Assembly (NCBI GenBank): GCA_002338615.1
Contig: DDIS01000066.1
Coordinates: 1-7,432, forward strand
DNA from: Proteobacteria bacterium UBA1844
GTDB taxonomy: Bacteria; Pseudomonadota; Gammaproteobacteria; Steroidobacterales; Woeseiaceae
Length of the DNA: 7,432 nucleotides
Reading direction: 5' to 3'
This document shows positions 1-6,538 of the stretch, in pieces (position 1 is the first letter of the stretch; every line of letters starts with the position of its first letter). The notes under the pieces are model-generated. The model had not been told where the DNA came from. It did not search any database and saw only the letters and a program-made list of their open reading frames with translations. Both the position numbers and the translations under genes were made by a program.

Positions 1-93
1 GGCAGGTGCGACGACGTCGTTTTGCCCGGCCGGCCTGGAACAAGCCGTCAGTGCGAAAAGTGCTGCCAGTGGCAGGAACTTGAGGTATTTCAT
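1..93 (-). CDS. Putative lipoprotein, N-terminal fragment (runs off left edge)
   Basis: Read on the minus strand, an ATG at 93-91 opens a frame that continues to the window edge (31 codons). The start MKYLKFLPLAALFALTAC is a textbook lipoprotein signal peptide. It has two lysines in the n-region, a Leu/Ala/Phe-rich hydrophobic core, and a lipobox Leu-Thr-Ala-Cys with the lipidated cysteine at residue 18. The following residues (SRPAGQ) look like a flexible linker. A good Shine-Dalgarno (AAGGAAG on the minus strand) lies about five bases before the ATG, which supports this start. The product should be exported, lipidated and anchored in a membrane. The mature domain is outside the window, so no function can be given. 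The gene is divergent from the Lrp-like gene at 245. Confidence 0.8.
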   Translation of the reverse strand, partial: MKYLKFLPLAALFALTACSRPAGQNDVVAPA

Positions 94-244
94 GGCTACT
101 TCCTTGCGGACTTTTGCAAAGTCACGAAGTGTACCCCGTCCGGGTTAGTGCAGCACTCAGGCGCAGACTATTCATGAATGGTTCGGGCTCGCACGGGATG
201 TTACGCTCGTCCTTCATATATCACGGTCCGTCGCGGAGGCAGGC
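94..244. promoter_or_regulatory. Divergent intergenic region between lipoprotein and RAM-domain gene
   Basis: This gap must hold the start signals of the minus-strand lipoprotein gene and the plus-strand gene at 245. No convincing -35/-10 pair could be picked by eye. Two symmetrical elements are visible. One is a perfect 10-bp palindrome, ATTCATGAAT, at 170-179. The other is an inverted repeat, GACTTT-TGC-AAAGTC, at 109-123, just upstream of the lipoprotein Shine-Dalgarno. Either could be an operator or, for the second, a leader hairpin. The role is inferred only from position. Confidence 0.35.
235..239 (+). promoter_or_regulatory. Ribosome binding site GGAGG for the RAM-domain gene
   Basis: A canonical GGAGG ends five bases before the ATG at 245 and decides this start over the out-of-frame ATG at 178. 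Confidence 0.75.
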
Positions 245-523
245 ATGGTAACGGCGATCGTACTAATCAGTGCGGAAACCAAACAGATTCCCGATCTTGC
301 AAACAGAATTGCGGAAATGTCGGGTGTCAGCGAAGTATTTTCCGTAGCCGGTCGCTACGACCTGGTGGCCGTGGTGAAGGTCGCAAGAAATGAGGATTTG
401 GCAGATGTGATCAGCGACAAGATGCGACACCTTGAAGGCATCGTTGCGACCGAAACCATGATTGCGTTTCGCGCCTATTCAAAAAAGGAACTCGAAGCAG
501 GCTTCGAACTTGGCCTTGACTGA
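245..523 (+). CDS. Stand-alone Lrp/AsnC ligand-binding (RAM) domain protein
   Basis: This 92-residue protein is essentially one Lrp/AsnC C-terminal ligand-binding domain (RAM, AsnC_trans_reg) with the usual beta-alpha-beta-beta-alpha-beta order. The diagnostic core is GVSEVFSVAGRYDLVAVVKV at residues 27-46, where Gly-Arg-Tyr-Asp-Leu matches the family G-x-Y/F-D-L motif. It is followed by the LEGIVATETMIAFRAYS strand near residues 63-79. There is no helix-turn-helix, and the length is right for the known stand-alone family, so it is not a truncation. Such domains form dimers and larger rings and bind amino acids or other small metabolites; members without a DNA-binding domain may act by partnering full-length Lrp proteins or enzymes. 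A GGAGG site supports the start. The gene lies 45 bases ahead of a thiolase on the same strand, which hints at a shared transcript. The ligand is unknown. Confidence 0.9.
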   Translation: MVTAIVLISAETKQIPDLANRIAEMSGVSEVFSVAGRYDLVAVVKVARNEDLADVISDKMRHLEGIVATETMIAFRAYSKKELEAGFELGLD

Positions 524-538
524 ACCCTGGGGTTCGAA
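492..538. repeat. Cluster of overlapping inverted repeats at gene junction
   Basis: Three mutually overlapping inverted repeats sit across the end of the RAM-domain gene and the gap after it. They are TCGAAGC-AG-GCTTCGA (492-507), TTCGAAC (503-509) paired with GTTCGAA (532-538), and GAACCC-TG-GGGTTC (522-535). The first and second compete for the same bases, so an RNA could fold in alternative ways. No T-run follows, so a simple intrinsic terminator is unlikely. The symmetry is seen; any regulatory role is inference. Confidence 0.35.
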
Positions 539-568
539 CACGTACGCGGGTGATTTCGTATCAACAAG

Positions 569-1774
569 ATGCTTGACGCTTACATTATCGATGCCGTGAG
601 AACGCCCATAGGCCGCTACGGTGGCGCACTTGCCAGTGTGCGTGCCGACGACCTCGGGGCAATACCCATTCGCGCCCTGATGGAGCGCAACCCGACACTG
701 GATCCTGCAGTGATCGACGACCTGGTGCTGGGCTGTGCGAATCAAGCCGGTGAAGACAATCGCAACGTCGGGCGCATGTCGGCCCTGCTGGCGGGCTTGC
801 CGGCGTCAGTGGCCGCCGCGACCGTAAACCGGCTGTGTGGGTCAGGCATGAATGCTATTGGCAACATCGCGGACGCCATCCAGGCGGGGCGCATCGGCAT
901 TGGTCTTGCCGGCGGTGTCGAGTCCATGTCCCGCGCGCCTTTTGTGCTGGCAAAGCAGGCTGCGGCATTTGGTCGCGGCACGGAATTTTACGACACGACA
1001 CTCGGCTGGCGGTTTGTAAACCAGGCGCTCGAAGCACAATACGGCGTCGATTCCATGGCGGAGACGGCTGAGAATGTGGCCGCGGAACATGCGGTTTCTC
1101 GCGCAGCGCAGGATTTATTCGCGTTGCAAAGCCAGCAGCGCGCGGCCGCGGCCAGCAAAAACGGCCGGTTCGATGACGAAATCGTGCCGGTCAGGATACC
1201 GGCGCGGCGTGGCGATGACCTGGTGGTCTCGACGGATGAGCATCCGCGCCCCGACTCTACCCTGGAAGGATTACAACGATTAAAGCCGATCGTTACGGCT
1301 GAAGGCACTGTGACGGCAGGCAACGCGTCGGGAATCAATGATGGCGCCTGTGCCTTGCTGCTCGCGTCCGCGAGCCAGGTCGAAGAGCTTGAAGTGCAAC
1401 CACTCGCACGCATCGTTTCCTGGGCCGTCGCGGGCGTTGCGCCGCGCGTCATGGGGATCGGGCCGGTCCCGGCGTCGCGCAAGGTGCTGGCCCAGGCCGG
1501 GCTCGCAATAGACGCTATGGATGTCATCGAACTCAACGAGGCATTCGCGGCGCAGGGCCTTGCCTGTCTCGCTGAGCTCGGCGTGGCTGCCGACGCAGAA
1601 CACGTCAACCCGAATGGCGGCGCTATTGCGCTCGGCCACCCGCTTGGCATGTCCGGCGCACGCCTTGTGACCACAGCCGCCTACCAGCTGCGGCGCAGCA
1701 AAGGTCGATTTGCTTTGTGCACCATGTGTATCGGCGTCGGGCAGGGTATTGCAATGATTATCGAACGTGTCTGA
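569..1774 (+). CDS. pcaF: Thiolase, 3-oxoadipyl-CoA thiolase (PcaF/PaaJ) type
   Basis: This 401-residue thiolase matches the PcaF/PaaJ family in length and motifs. The enzyme cleaves 3-oxoadipyl-CoA with CoA to succinyl-CoA and acetyl-CoA, the last step of beta-ketoadipate and phenylacetate degradation. Catalytic residues are intact: the nucleophile Cys90 in [10 protein letters not shown], the Asn323-Glu324-Ala-Phe motif, His357 in [15 protein letters not shown], and the proton-donor Cys387 in [10 protein letters not shown]. Subfamily signatures are [10 protein letters not shown] (11-20), [17 protein letters not shown] (54-70) and [10 protein letters not shown] (142-151). Two of the central features, [12 protein letters not shown] and CIGVGQG, are typical of this branch rather than of FadA or PhaA. 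The start has no strong Shine-Dalgarno, but the N-terminus aligns with family members from residue 1. No other pca or paa gene is in the window, so the true substrate could be another 3-oxoacyl-CoA; the symbol marks the closest family. The protein is cytosolic and tetrameric by family. Confidence 0.88.
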   Translation: MLDAYIIDAVRTPIGRYGGALASVRADDLGAIPIRALMERNPTLDPAVIDDLVLGCANQAGEDNRNVGRMSALLAGLPASVAAATVNRLCGSGMNAIGNIADAIQAGRIGIGLAGGVESMSRAPFVLAKQAAAFGRGTEFYDTTLGWRFVNQALEAQYGVDSMAETAENVAAEHAVSRAAQDLFALQSQQRAAAASKNGRFDDEIVPVRIPARRGDDLVVSTDEHPRPDSTLEGLQRLKPIVTAEGTVTAGNASGINDGACALLLASASQVEELEVQPLARIVSWAVAGVAPRVMGIGPVPASRKVLAQAGLAIDAMDVIELNEAFAAQGLACLAELGVAADAEHVNPNGGAIALGHPLGMSGARLVTTAAYQLRRSKGRFALCTMCIGVGQGIAMIIERV

Positions 1775-1786
1775 CAGGCAAGCCAA

Positions 1787-2371
1787 ATGAAACCAGCGGC
1801 GCCGGGTTATGAATCTGAGTCGTTACGACGCTTTGCGGAAGTGCTGAAGGGCCGGCGGACGGTCGAGCTTTTTTTGCAGACGGCCATTCCCGACAAGCTC
1901 ATCAAAGAAGCGCTGGAGGTGGCAACCTGGGCGCCCAATCACCACGTGACAGAGCCGTGGCGGTTTTATCTGTTGGGGCCGGCATCGATCTCACGTTGCC
2001 TCGATCTCTGCGAAGAACTTGTCAGCGCAAAAAAAGGTGCGGCGGCCGGTGTATTCAAGCGCAAGCGCTGGTCGGAAAAGCCGGGCTGGCTGGTTGTAAC
2101 CTGTGCAACGTCCGACGATGCACGGCGGCAGCTGGAAGACTATGCGGCCACCGCCGCCGGCGTACAAAATCTGCTGCTGTACCTGTGGAAAGCCGGCATT
2201 GGTACGAAATGGACGACGGGCGCAATCACTCGTGAGCCGCGCTTCGCCGAAATTCTGGGCATTGATTTCACCACGGAATTTGTAGTCGGGCTGATCTGGT
2301 TCGGCTACCCGAAGTTGACGCCAACGCAATACCGCAAAGCGTTGCGCGAGGTCCTGACAGAGCTGCCATAA
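1787..2371 (+). CDS. Nitroreductase family protein (YdjA-like, FMN-dependent)
   Basis: This 194-residue protein is a short nitroreductase-fold flavoprotein of the YdjA type. Visible landmarks are the N-terminal FMN-phosphate-binding arginines in KGRRTVELF (21-29), the ATWAPNHHVTEPWRFYLL block (46-63) that corresponds to the APDHKSMQPW-type FMN site in YdjA, and the dimer-interface helix LEDYAATAAGVQNLLLYLWK (116-135). The GIGTKWTTGAI segment (137-147) and the closing VVGLIWFGYP strand (166-175) complete the fold. Family members are cytosolic homodimers that reduce nitro groups, quinones or enones with NAD(P)H; the natural substrate of YdjA-like proteins is mostly unknown. The gene begins 12 bases after the thiolase stop on the same strand, so the two are probably cotranscribed and translationally close. 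The ATG has no clear Shine-Dalgarno. It converges with the MFS gene on the opposite strand, with 69 bases between stops. Confidence 0.85.
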   Translation: MKPAAPGYESESLRRFAEVLKGRRTVELFLQTAIPDKLIKEALEVATWAPNHHVTEPWRFYLLGPASISRCLDLCEELVSAKKGAAAGVFKRKRWSEKPGWLVVTCATSDDARRQLEDYAATAAGVQNLLLYLWKAGIGTKWTTGAITREPRFAEILGIDFTTEFVVGLIWFGYPKLTPTQYRKALREVLTELP

Positions 2372-2399
2372 ATGTCGTTACCGGGGTCTCATCGTCACG

Positions 2400-2441
2400 G
2401 GCAGGTTCGTCGGGTTGCTGGGCCCTGGGTTTAAACCTGCC
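2400..2441. terminator. Possible bidirectional terminator stem between convergent genes
   Basis: Between two converging stop codons, GGCAGGTT (2400-2407) can pair with AACCTGCC (2434-2441), giving an 8-bp perfect stem around a 26-base loop; the loop contains a GGGCCC palindrome. GGTTTAAACC (2428-2437) is also self-complementary. Neither strand shows a T-run after the stem and the loop is long, so intrinsic termination is only a weak suggestion based on position. Confidence 0.25.
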
Positions 2442-3679
2442 TAAAGCACCGGCTCGTCGCGTTCGCGCGCAATAAACGGGCCCGGCGCTATCCAGCGGCG
2501 CAGCAGAAATATCAGCGTCACGGCAGCAGCAATCACGGCCATGATGAGGACTGAATTGCGGACCGAGCCGTCGTAGATCAGTGCGCCGAGCAGGGCACCA
2601 CTCGCACCGATCAGGTTTTGCAGCGTACCTATGATTGACGATGCAACACCCGCAATCCTGGGCAGTGGATCGAGCGCCACCACCGTTGCATTCGCGACCA
2701 GGATTGCAATCGTGAACATGAACAAGCAAACGCTGGGCCACAGCCACCATATAGGTGCAGCGTCCAGCCATGCGATGACCAGCAACTGAGTGCCGGCGAT
2801 GGCCATCAATACGACGCCCGTGCGGATCAACGCCAGCTGCGAGAAGCGTGTGACGAGAAAGCGATTGAGTGTCGAACCGGCAAGGATTGACAGGCCGGCA
2901 CAGGCAAAGATGAGTCCGTATTGCGGGACACTGAAACCATAAATCTCGACAATCAGCGCGGAGGAAACGGCGATAATCGACATATATCCTGCCGGCGGCA
3001 AGATCACGAGCAGCAGGCCGAAAATGCTTTGCCGGTGCGAGAAAAATTCGGCGAAGCTGTTCCTGAGTTGGCGCAAGGGGTGTCCGTCCAGTACCGGCAC
3101 ATGCGTTTCGGTCAGATTGGAACGGATCGCAAGCAACATGAGGAATGCAACCACCGCGATCGCGACGAACGGCATGCGCCAGTTCCAGTGTGTCGTGAGT
3201 AACGCGCCGATGCTGGGGGCGATGACCGGTGCTGCTGTAAAAATCATCGTCATCAGCGACATGAGCTGCGCGGCCGCCTGGCCCGACGAGACATCTCTTA
3301 CAATCGCGCGGGACAGGACAATGGCGGATGCAGCGCCGATGCCCTGAATAAATCTTGCGCTGAGCATCAATTCAATGCTGCCTGCCGCGGCAGCTACCGT
3401 GGCCGCAACGGCAAAAATACTCATCCCGACATACAACACGGGTAAGCGGCCGATTCGGTCGGATACCAATCCGGCCGGAATTTGCCCAAGCGCCATGCCA
3501 GCCATAAAAATGCCGACAATCTGCTGACCATGTGACATGTTGGTGGCAAGCGCCCGTACCATCGACGGGATTGCCGGCAGGCTGATGTCCACGGTGAGTG
3601 CTGCCACAGCCGTCAACATGCCGAGCGTCAATACAAAACTGGGCCTGGTGCTGAGTGTTTGCTGTTGTGGCGGCGGCAT
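2441..3679 (-). CDS. MFS transporter, Bcr/CflA drug-resistance type
   Basis: The protein has 412 residues from the ATG at 3679-3677 and about twelve hydrophobic segments, so it is an inner-membrane major facilitator. Subfamily marks of Bcr/CflA are all present: TVDISLPAIPSM in helix 1 (Asp31, matching the S-T-D-x-Y-L-P-A-x-P pattern), MFS motif A as GLVSDRIGRLPVL (70-82), RFIQGIGAASAIVLSRAIVRD over helix 4 (109-129), and the Pro/Gly-rich AAPVIAPSIGALL in helix 5 (149-161). Characterised relatives export bicyclomycin, chloramphenicol or sulfonamides by proton antiport. The gene lies downstream of hutI on the same strand, so a role in moving a hut-related metabolite is possible but not shown. 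Start choice is open: the ATG lacks a Shine-Dalgarno, whereas an in-frame TTG at 3775 (32 residues longer) is preceded by AGGTGATC, which is complementary to the 16S rRNA tail. The ATG is preferred because it puts a short hydrophilic tail before helix 1. Confidence 0.88.
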   Translation of the reverse strand: MPPPQQQTLSTRPSFVLTLGMLTAVAALTVDISLPAIPSMVRALATNMSHGQQIVGIFMAGMALGQIPAGLVSDRIGRLPVLYVGMSIFAVAATVAAAAGSIELMLSARFIQGIGAASAIVLSRAIVRDVSSGQAAAQLMSLMTMIFTAAPVIAPSIGALLTTHWNWRMPFVAIAVVAFLMLLAIRSNLTETHVPVLDGHPLRQLRNSFAEFFSHRQSIFGLLLVILPPAGYMSIIAVSSALIVEIYGFSVPQYGLIFACAGLSILAGSTLNRFLVTRFSQLALIRTGVVLMAIAGTQLLVIAWLDAAPIWWLWPSVCLFMFTIAILVANATVVALDPLPRIAGVASSIIGTLQNLIGASGALLGALIYDGSVRNSVLIMAVIAAAVTLIFLLRRWIAPGPFIARERDEPVL

Positions 3680-3817
3680 CTGGAATATCAGTCGGAGGAG
3701 CCGCTGCGAATTGCGACGAGCGCAGCAGAATAGGGCGATCCTGCCGGTGAGTAAAGACGAAGCCCGTCGGTCCAAGGATCACCTGCGGCCGCGGATGGTC
3801 CTGCACCCCACAGGCTG

Positions 3818-5035
3818 CTAGCTAAGCGCAAGGCCTTCGATCAGCAACTGCCGGAGCGGTGCGCGGCCCATCCAGTAGCTGAGATCGCGCGGATGTTCGA
3901 TGTCCCAGATTGCAAGGTCGGCGCGTTTGCCGGTTTCGATCGTGCCCCGGTCGTGCGCGAGACCAAGTGCTTTCGCCGCTTCGCGCGTCGCCCCCGCAAG
4001 GCACTCTTCAGGTGTCATCGAAAACAGGCGACTGGCGAGCGCCATGGCAAGCGGCATGGAACACAAGGGTGAAGTGCCGGGGTTGCAATCCGTGGCTATG
4101 GCGATCGCTACGCCGTGTTCGCGCAATTGCAGAACGGGTGGCTGCCGGGTTTCTCCGAGCGTGAGATATGCACCTGGCAGCAACACAGCTGTCGTGCCGG
4201 CTTTCGCCATTGCGCGAATACCCGCCTCGTTGCTGTATTCGATATGATCCGCCGACAGCGCTTTGAAACGTGCGGCGAGTTCCGCGCCGCCACTGTCACT
4301 GAGTTGGTCGGCATGCAATTTGACGCGTAGCCCCTGGTCCTGCGCCGCACGAAACAATTTGGCAACCTGCGGCGCATCGTATGCGATCGTTTCGCAGTAG
4401 GCGTCAACTGCATCGGCAAGCTTGTGTTCCACGACCTCGGGAAGCATTTCGTTGATGATCAGGTCAATGTACTGGTCCGCTTTGCCGGCATATTCGGGCG
4501 GCACCGTGTGCGCCGCCAGCAGGCTGGTCTGCACCGACAAGCCGGACGCCTGGCCGAGATTGCGCGCCACGCCGAGCATCTTCAGTTCGCTCGCGACAGT
4601 AAGGCCATAGCCGGATTTTATTTCGACCGTCGCAACGCCACTCGCAGCCAAGGCACGCAGGCGTCGCAGGCCGTTGTCATACAAGGTATCGATGTCTGCG
4701 TCGCGTGTGGCACGCACGGTCGCAAGAATACCGCCGCCACTTTTTGCGAGTTGCTCGTAGCTGACTCCCTGCAGGCGCTGCTCGTATTCCGGCGCACGAT
4801 CTCCGCCAAATACGAGATGTGTGTGACAGTCGATCAGCGCGGGGGTGACCCAGCAGTCCTTGATTGAGCGAGTCTCCTGCGCTTCTTTTCCGGGCAGTTT
4901 ATTCATTGGCCCGAGCCAGGCGATCTTGCCATCGGCAATCGCGATCGCGGCCTCTTCGAGCGCGCCGTAGCCCGCGCTGTCGTCACGCATCGTCGCGACG
5001 CGCGCGTTGGTAAGTACCAGGTCCCAGTCCGCCAT
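3818..5035 (-). CDS. hutI: Imidazolonepropionase (HutI)
   Basis: HutI is a cytosolic metal-dependent amidohydrolase that hydrolyses 4-imidazolone-5-propionate to N-formimidoyl-L-glutamate, the third step of histidine breakdown. The 405 residues from the ATG at 5035 match the family length. Metal ligands are intact: His71 and His73 in LIDCHTHLVFGGDR, His241 in VKLHADQLSDSGG and Asp316 in AIATDCNPGTSP. Other hallmarks are YEQRLQGVSYEQLAKSGGGI (84-103, substrate loop), VEIKSGYGL (138-146), LLAAHTVPPEY with His176, and SADHIEYSNE with His264. The frame could be extended to a GTG at 5176, but that would overlap hutF and cover the promoter region, and the added residues do not belong to the family. 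The Shine-Dalgarno before 5035 is weak (AAGTGG). The gene is divergent from hutF and shares its control region, and it is followed on the same strand by an MFS gene. Confidence 0.96.
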   Translation of the reverse strand: MADWDLVLTNARVATMRDDSAGYGALEEAAIAIADGKIAWLGPMNKLPGKEAQETRSIKDCWVTPALIDCHTHLVFGGDRAPEYEQRLQGVSYEQLAKSGGGILATVRATRDADIDTLYDNGLRRLRALAASGVATVEIKSGYGLTVASELKMLGVARNLGQASGLSVQTSLLAAHTVPPEYAGKADQYIDLIINEMLPEVVEHKLADAVDAYCETIAYDAPQVAKLFRAAQDQGLRVKLHADQLSDSGGAELAARFKALSADHIEYSNEAGIRAMAKAGTTAVLLPGAYLTLGETRQPPVLQLREHGVAIAIATDCNPGTSPLCSMPLAMALASRLFSMTPEECLAGATREAAKALGLAHDRGTIETGKRADLAIWDIEHPRDLSYWMGRAPLRQLLIEGLALS

Positions 5036-5093
5036 GGCGCCACTTAACCCCAGCGGGCCGGTCAATTGCAACACTGATCTGGCAATCGCCAAA

Positions 5094-5122
5094 TTGCAAA
5101 AACCGCGGTACGGGTCTAACCT
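5094..5122 (+). promoter_or_regulatory. Candidate sigma-70-like promoter for hutF-hutC
   Basis: TTGCAA (5094-5099; 4 of 6 to TTGACA) lies 17 bases from TAACCT (5117-5122; 3 of 6 to TATAAT). Transcription would begin near 5129, inside the palindrome, giving a leader of about 33 bases. The -10 is poor and no start site is known, so this is a suggestion. Confidence 0.3.
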
Positions 5123-5131
5123 GTATATACA
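5122..5131. promoter_or_regulatory. Predicted HutC operator, TGTATATACA
   Basis: TGTATATACA is a perfect 10-bp palindrome 30 bases upstream of hutF and 86 bases upstream of hutI. Published HutC sites in Pseudomonas have the core TGTA-N2-TACA, which this fits exactly, and a hutC gene lies in the same cluster at 6538. A GntR-family dimer bound here would block transcription from the shared region, and urocanate would release it. The palindrome is seen and the binding is inferred. No second copy was noticed elsewhere in the window. Confidence 0.75.
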
Positions 5132-5161
5132 AGCCAACGAAACGGCAATCGTCCCGTCAAT

Positions 5162-6538
5162 ATGAACTCCGTCCACGCGCGCAAAGCCCTGTTGCCCACC
5201 GGCTGGGCTGATGACGTACGCCTGCGGATACGCGCCGGGCGTATCGTGCAGCTGGTGCGCGGCGACGCCCCCGGCCCCGGCGATGTCCGCGTGGATTGCC
5301 TGATCCCGGGCATCAGTAATTCACACAGCCATGCGTTCCAGCGCGCCCTCGCGGGCTGGACCGAACAGCGCGCAAGTGGGGCGGAGGACAATTTCTGGAC
5401 CTGGCGCGAACGCATGTACGAATTCGCGGCGGCAATGAACGAGTCGCGCCTCTACGCTGTCGCGCGCCAGGCTTATACCGAGATGCTCCTGAGTGGCTAC
5501 ACCTCGGTGGCTGAATTTCACTACCTGCACCGTGACCCGGATTCGGCTGCACGCGACCCGATGTTTCACGCGCTCTCCCGCGCCGCCGACGATTGTGGCA
5601 TGCGCCTGACCTACGTGCCGGTCTTGTACGAGCGCGCCGGCTTCGACAACGCACAGCCCGAGGGGGCACAAACCTTGTTTGCGCAGGATCTCGGCAGCTT
5701 TCTCAGCCATGTTGAGCGAGCGAGGGATGCGGCCGGTGGCCGGATATCGGTTGGCATCGGGGCGCACAGCATTCGTGCGGTCAGCGCAGAATCGCTGGCA
5801 GAGATTGCCGCGGTCGCGAAGACGACCGGCGCACCCATGCATATTCATGTTGCCGAGCAACAACGCGAAGTGGATCAAAGCCTCGCCAGCTACCAGCGCC
5901 GGCCCGTGCGTTGGTTGCTGGAGAATTTTTCCGTCGATGAGAACTGGTGCCTCGTGCATGCAACGCACATCGACGATGAGGAAATCACCGCGCTCGCAGC
6001 AACCGAGGCGGTCGTCAGCCTCTGCCCGAGTACCGAGGCGAATCTTGGTGATGGACTATTTCCGCTGCGTCGCTTTCTCACCGCTGGCGGCCGGATCTCA
6101 ATCGGCTCGGACAGCCAGATTACGATCAACCCGTTCGAAGAATTGCGCTGGCTCGAATACGGTCAGCGGCTCAGGGCACAGGCGCGCAATATAGCGGCAA
6201 TAGACAGCACTTACGTCGGCAGGGAACTGTTCGAACGTGCGGTGGCAGGCGGCGCTCAAGCCTGCGGTCACAGAATGTCGGGCATAACAACGGGCGCTTT
6301 CGCCGATTTTGTTTGTTTGTATGGCGGCGATCCGATGCTGGTTGCACATGACGATGCAACACGCATCGACGCCCTGGTATTTTCCGGCTACCGCCTGCCC
6401 ATCGAACGCGTCATGGTGCAGGGCGAATGGGTCGTCGTTGACGGGCAACATGTTTCCATGGATGAGAGCCGCGCGGCTTACCGCGATGCGGTCGCCGGCC
6501 TGATGCCCGCCAAGCCCTTGTCTGCAGGGCAATCCTGA
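5162..6538 (+). CDS. hutF: Formimidoylglutamate deiminase (HutF)
   Basis: HutF is a cytosolic zinc-dependent amidohydrolase that deiminates N-formimidoyl-L-glutamate to N-formyl-L-glutamate and ammonia. It marks the five-step histidine route, in which HutG then releases formate and glutamate. The 458-residue length is normal. Catalytic and metal residues are visible: His55 and His57 in NSHSHAFQRALAG, His229 and Glu232 in MHIHVAEQQ, His266 in CLVHATHID, and Asp317 in ISIGSDSQ. Their spacing matches, with a constant offset of three, the His232, Glu235, His269 and Asp320 recalled for the Pseudomonas enzyme. NFWTWRERMYEFA (77-89) is also a HutF signature and separates it from guanine deaminases and TrzA-like hydrolases. 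The ATG at 5162 has no Shine-Dalgarno, yet the next in-frame methionine is at residue 85, beyond the first zinc motif, so the start is probably right. The stop overlaps the hutC start by one base. Confidence 0.95.
   Translation: MNSVHARKALLPTGWADDVRLRIRAGRIVQLVRGDAPGPGDVRVDCLIPGISNSHSHAFQRALAGWTEQRASGAEDNFWTWRERMYEFAAAMNESRLYAVARQAYTEMLLSGYTSVAEFHYLHRDPDSAARDPMFHALSRAADDCGMRLTYVPVLYERAGFDNAQPEGAQTLFAQDLGSFLSHVERARDAAGGRISVGIGAHSIRAVSAESLAEIAAVAKTTGAPMHIHVAEQQREVDQSLASYQRRPVRWLLENFSVDENWCLVHATHIDDEEITALAATEAVVSLCPSTEANLGDGLFPLRRFLTAGGRISIGSDSQITINPFEELRWLEYGQRLRAQARNIAAIDSTYVGRELFERAVAGGAQACGHRMSGITTGAFADFVCLYGGDPMLVAHDDATRIDALVFSGYRLPIERVMVQGEWVVVDGQHVSMDESRAAYRDAVAGLMPAKPLSAGQS

Larger units (their letters stand above)
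5036..5161. promoter_or_regulatory. Divergent hutI-hutF control region
   Basis: This 126-base region lies between the start codons of hutI (minus) and hutF (plus) and must hold both promoters. It is visibly richer in A/T than the flanking genes. It contains the TGTATATACA palindrome at 5122-5131 and two direct copies of AATTGCAA at 5064-5071 and 5092-5099. It also has a TGGC-AATC-GCCA inverted repeat at 5080-5091. The arrangement suggests one shared regulator acting on both transcripts. Confidence 0.75.

Noticed and set aside
178..393. Plus-strand frame overlapping the RAM-domain gene
   Set aside because: It lacks a ribosome binding site, and its translation is low-complexity Arg/Gly/Cys-rich sequence with no family resemblance.
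988..1674. Long minus-strand frame (228 codons) inside the thiolase gene
   Set aside because: It is antisense to a gene with intact catalytic motifs and arises from GC-rich codon bias; its Ser/Ala-rich translation shows no domain.
5080..5098. Possible sigma-54 promoter (TGGCA followed by TTGCA) upstream of hutF
   Set aside because: The GG to GC spacing is 13 bases instead of the required 10, so it does not fit the -24/-12 geometry; the minus strand gives no better match.
5036..5176. A 47-residue N-terminal extension of hutI to a GTG at 5176
   Set aside because: It would overlap the hutF start, run through the operator, and add residues unlike HutI; the family N-terminus begins at the ATG at 5035.
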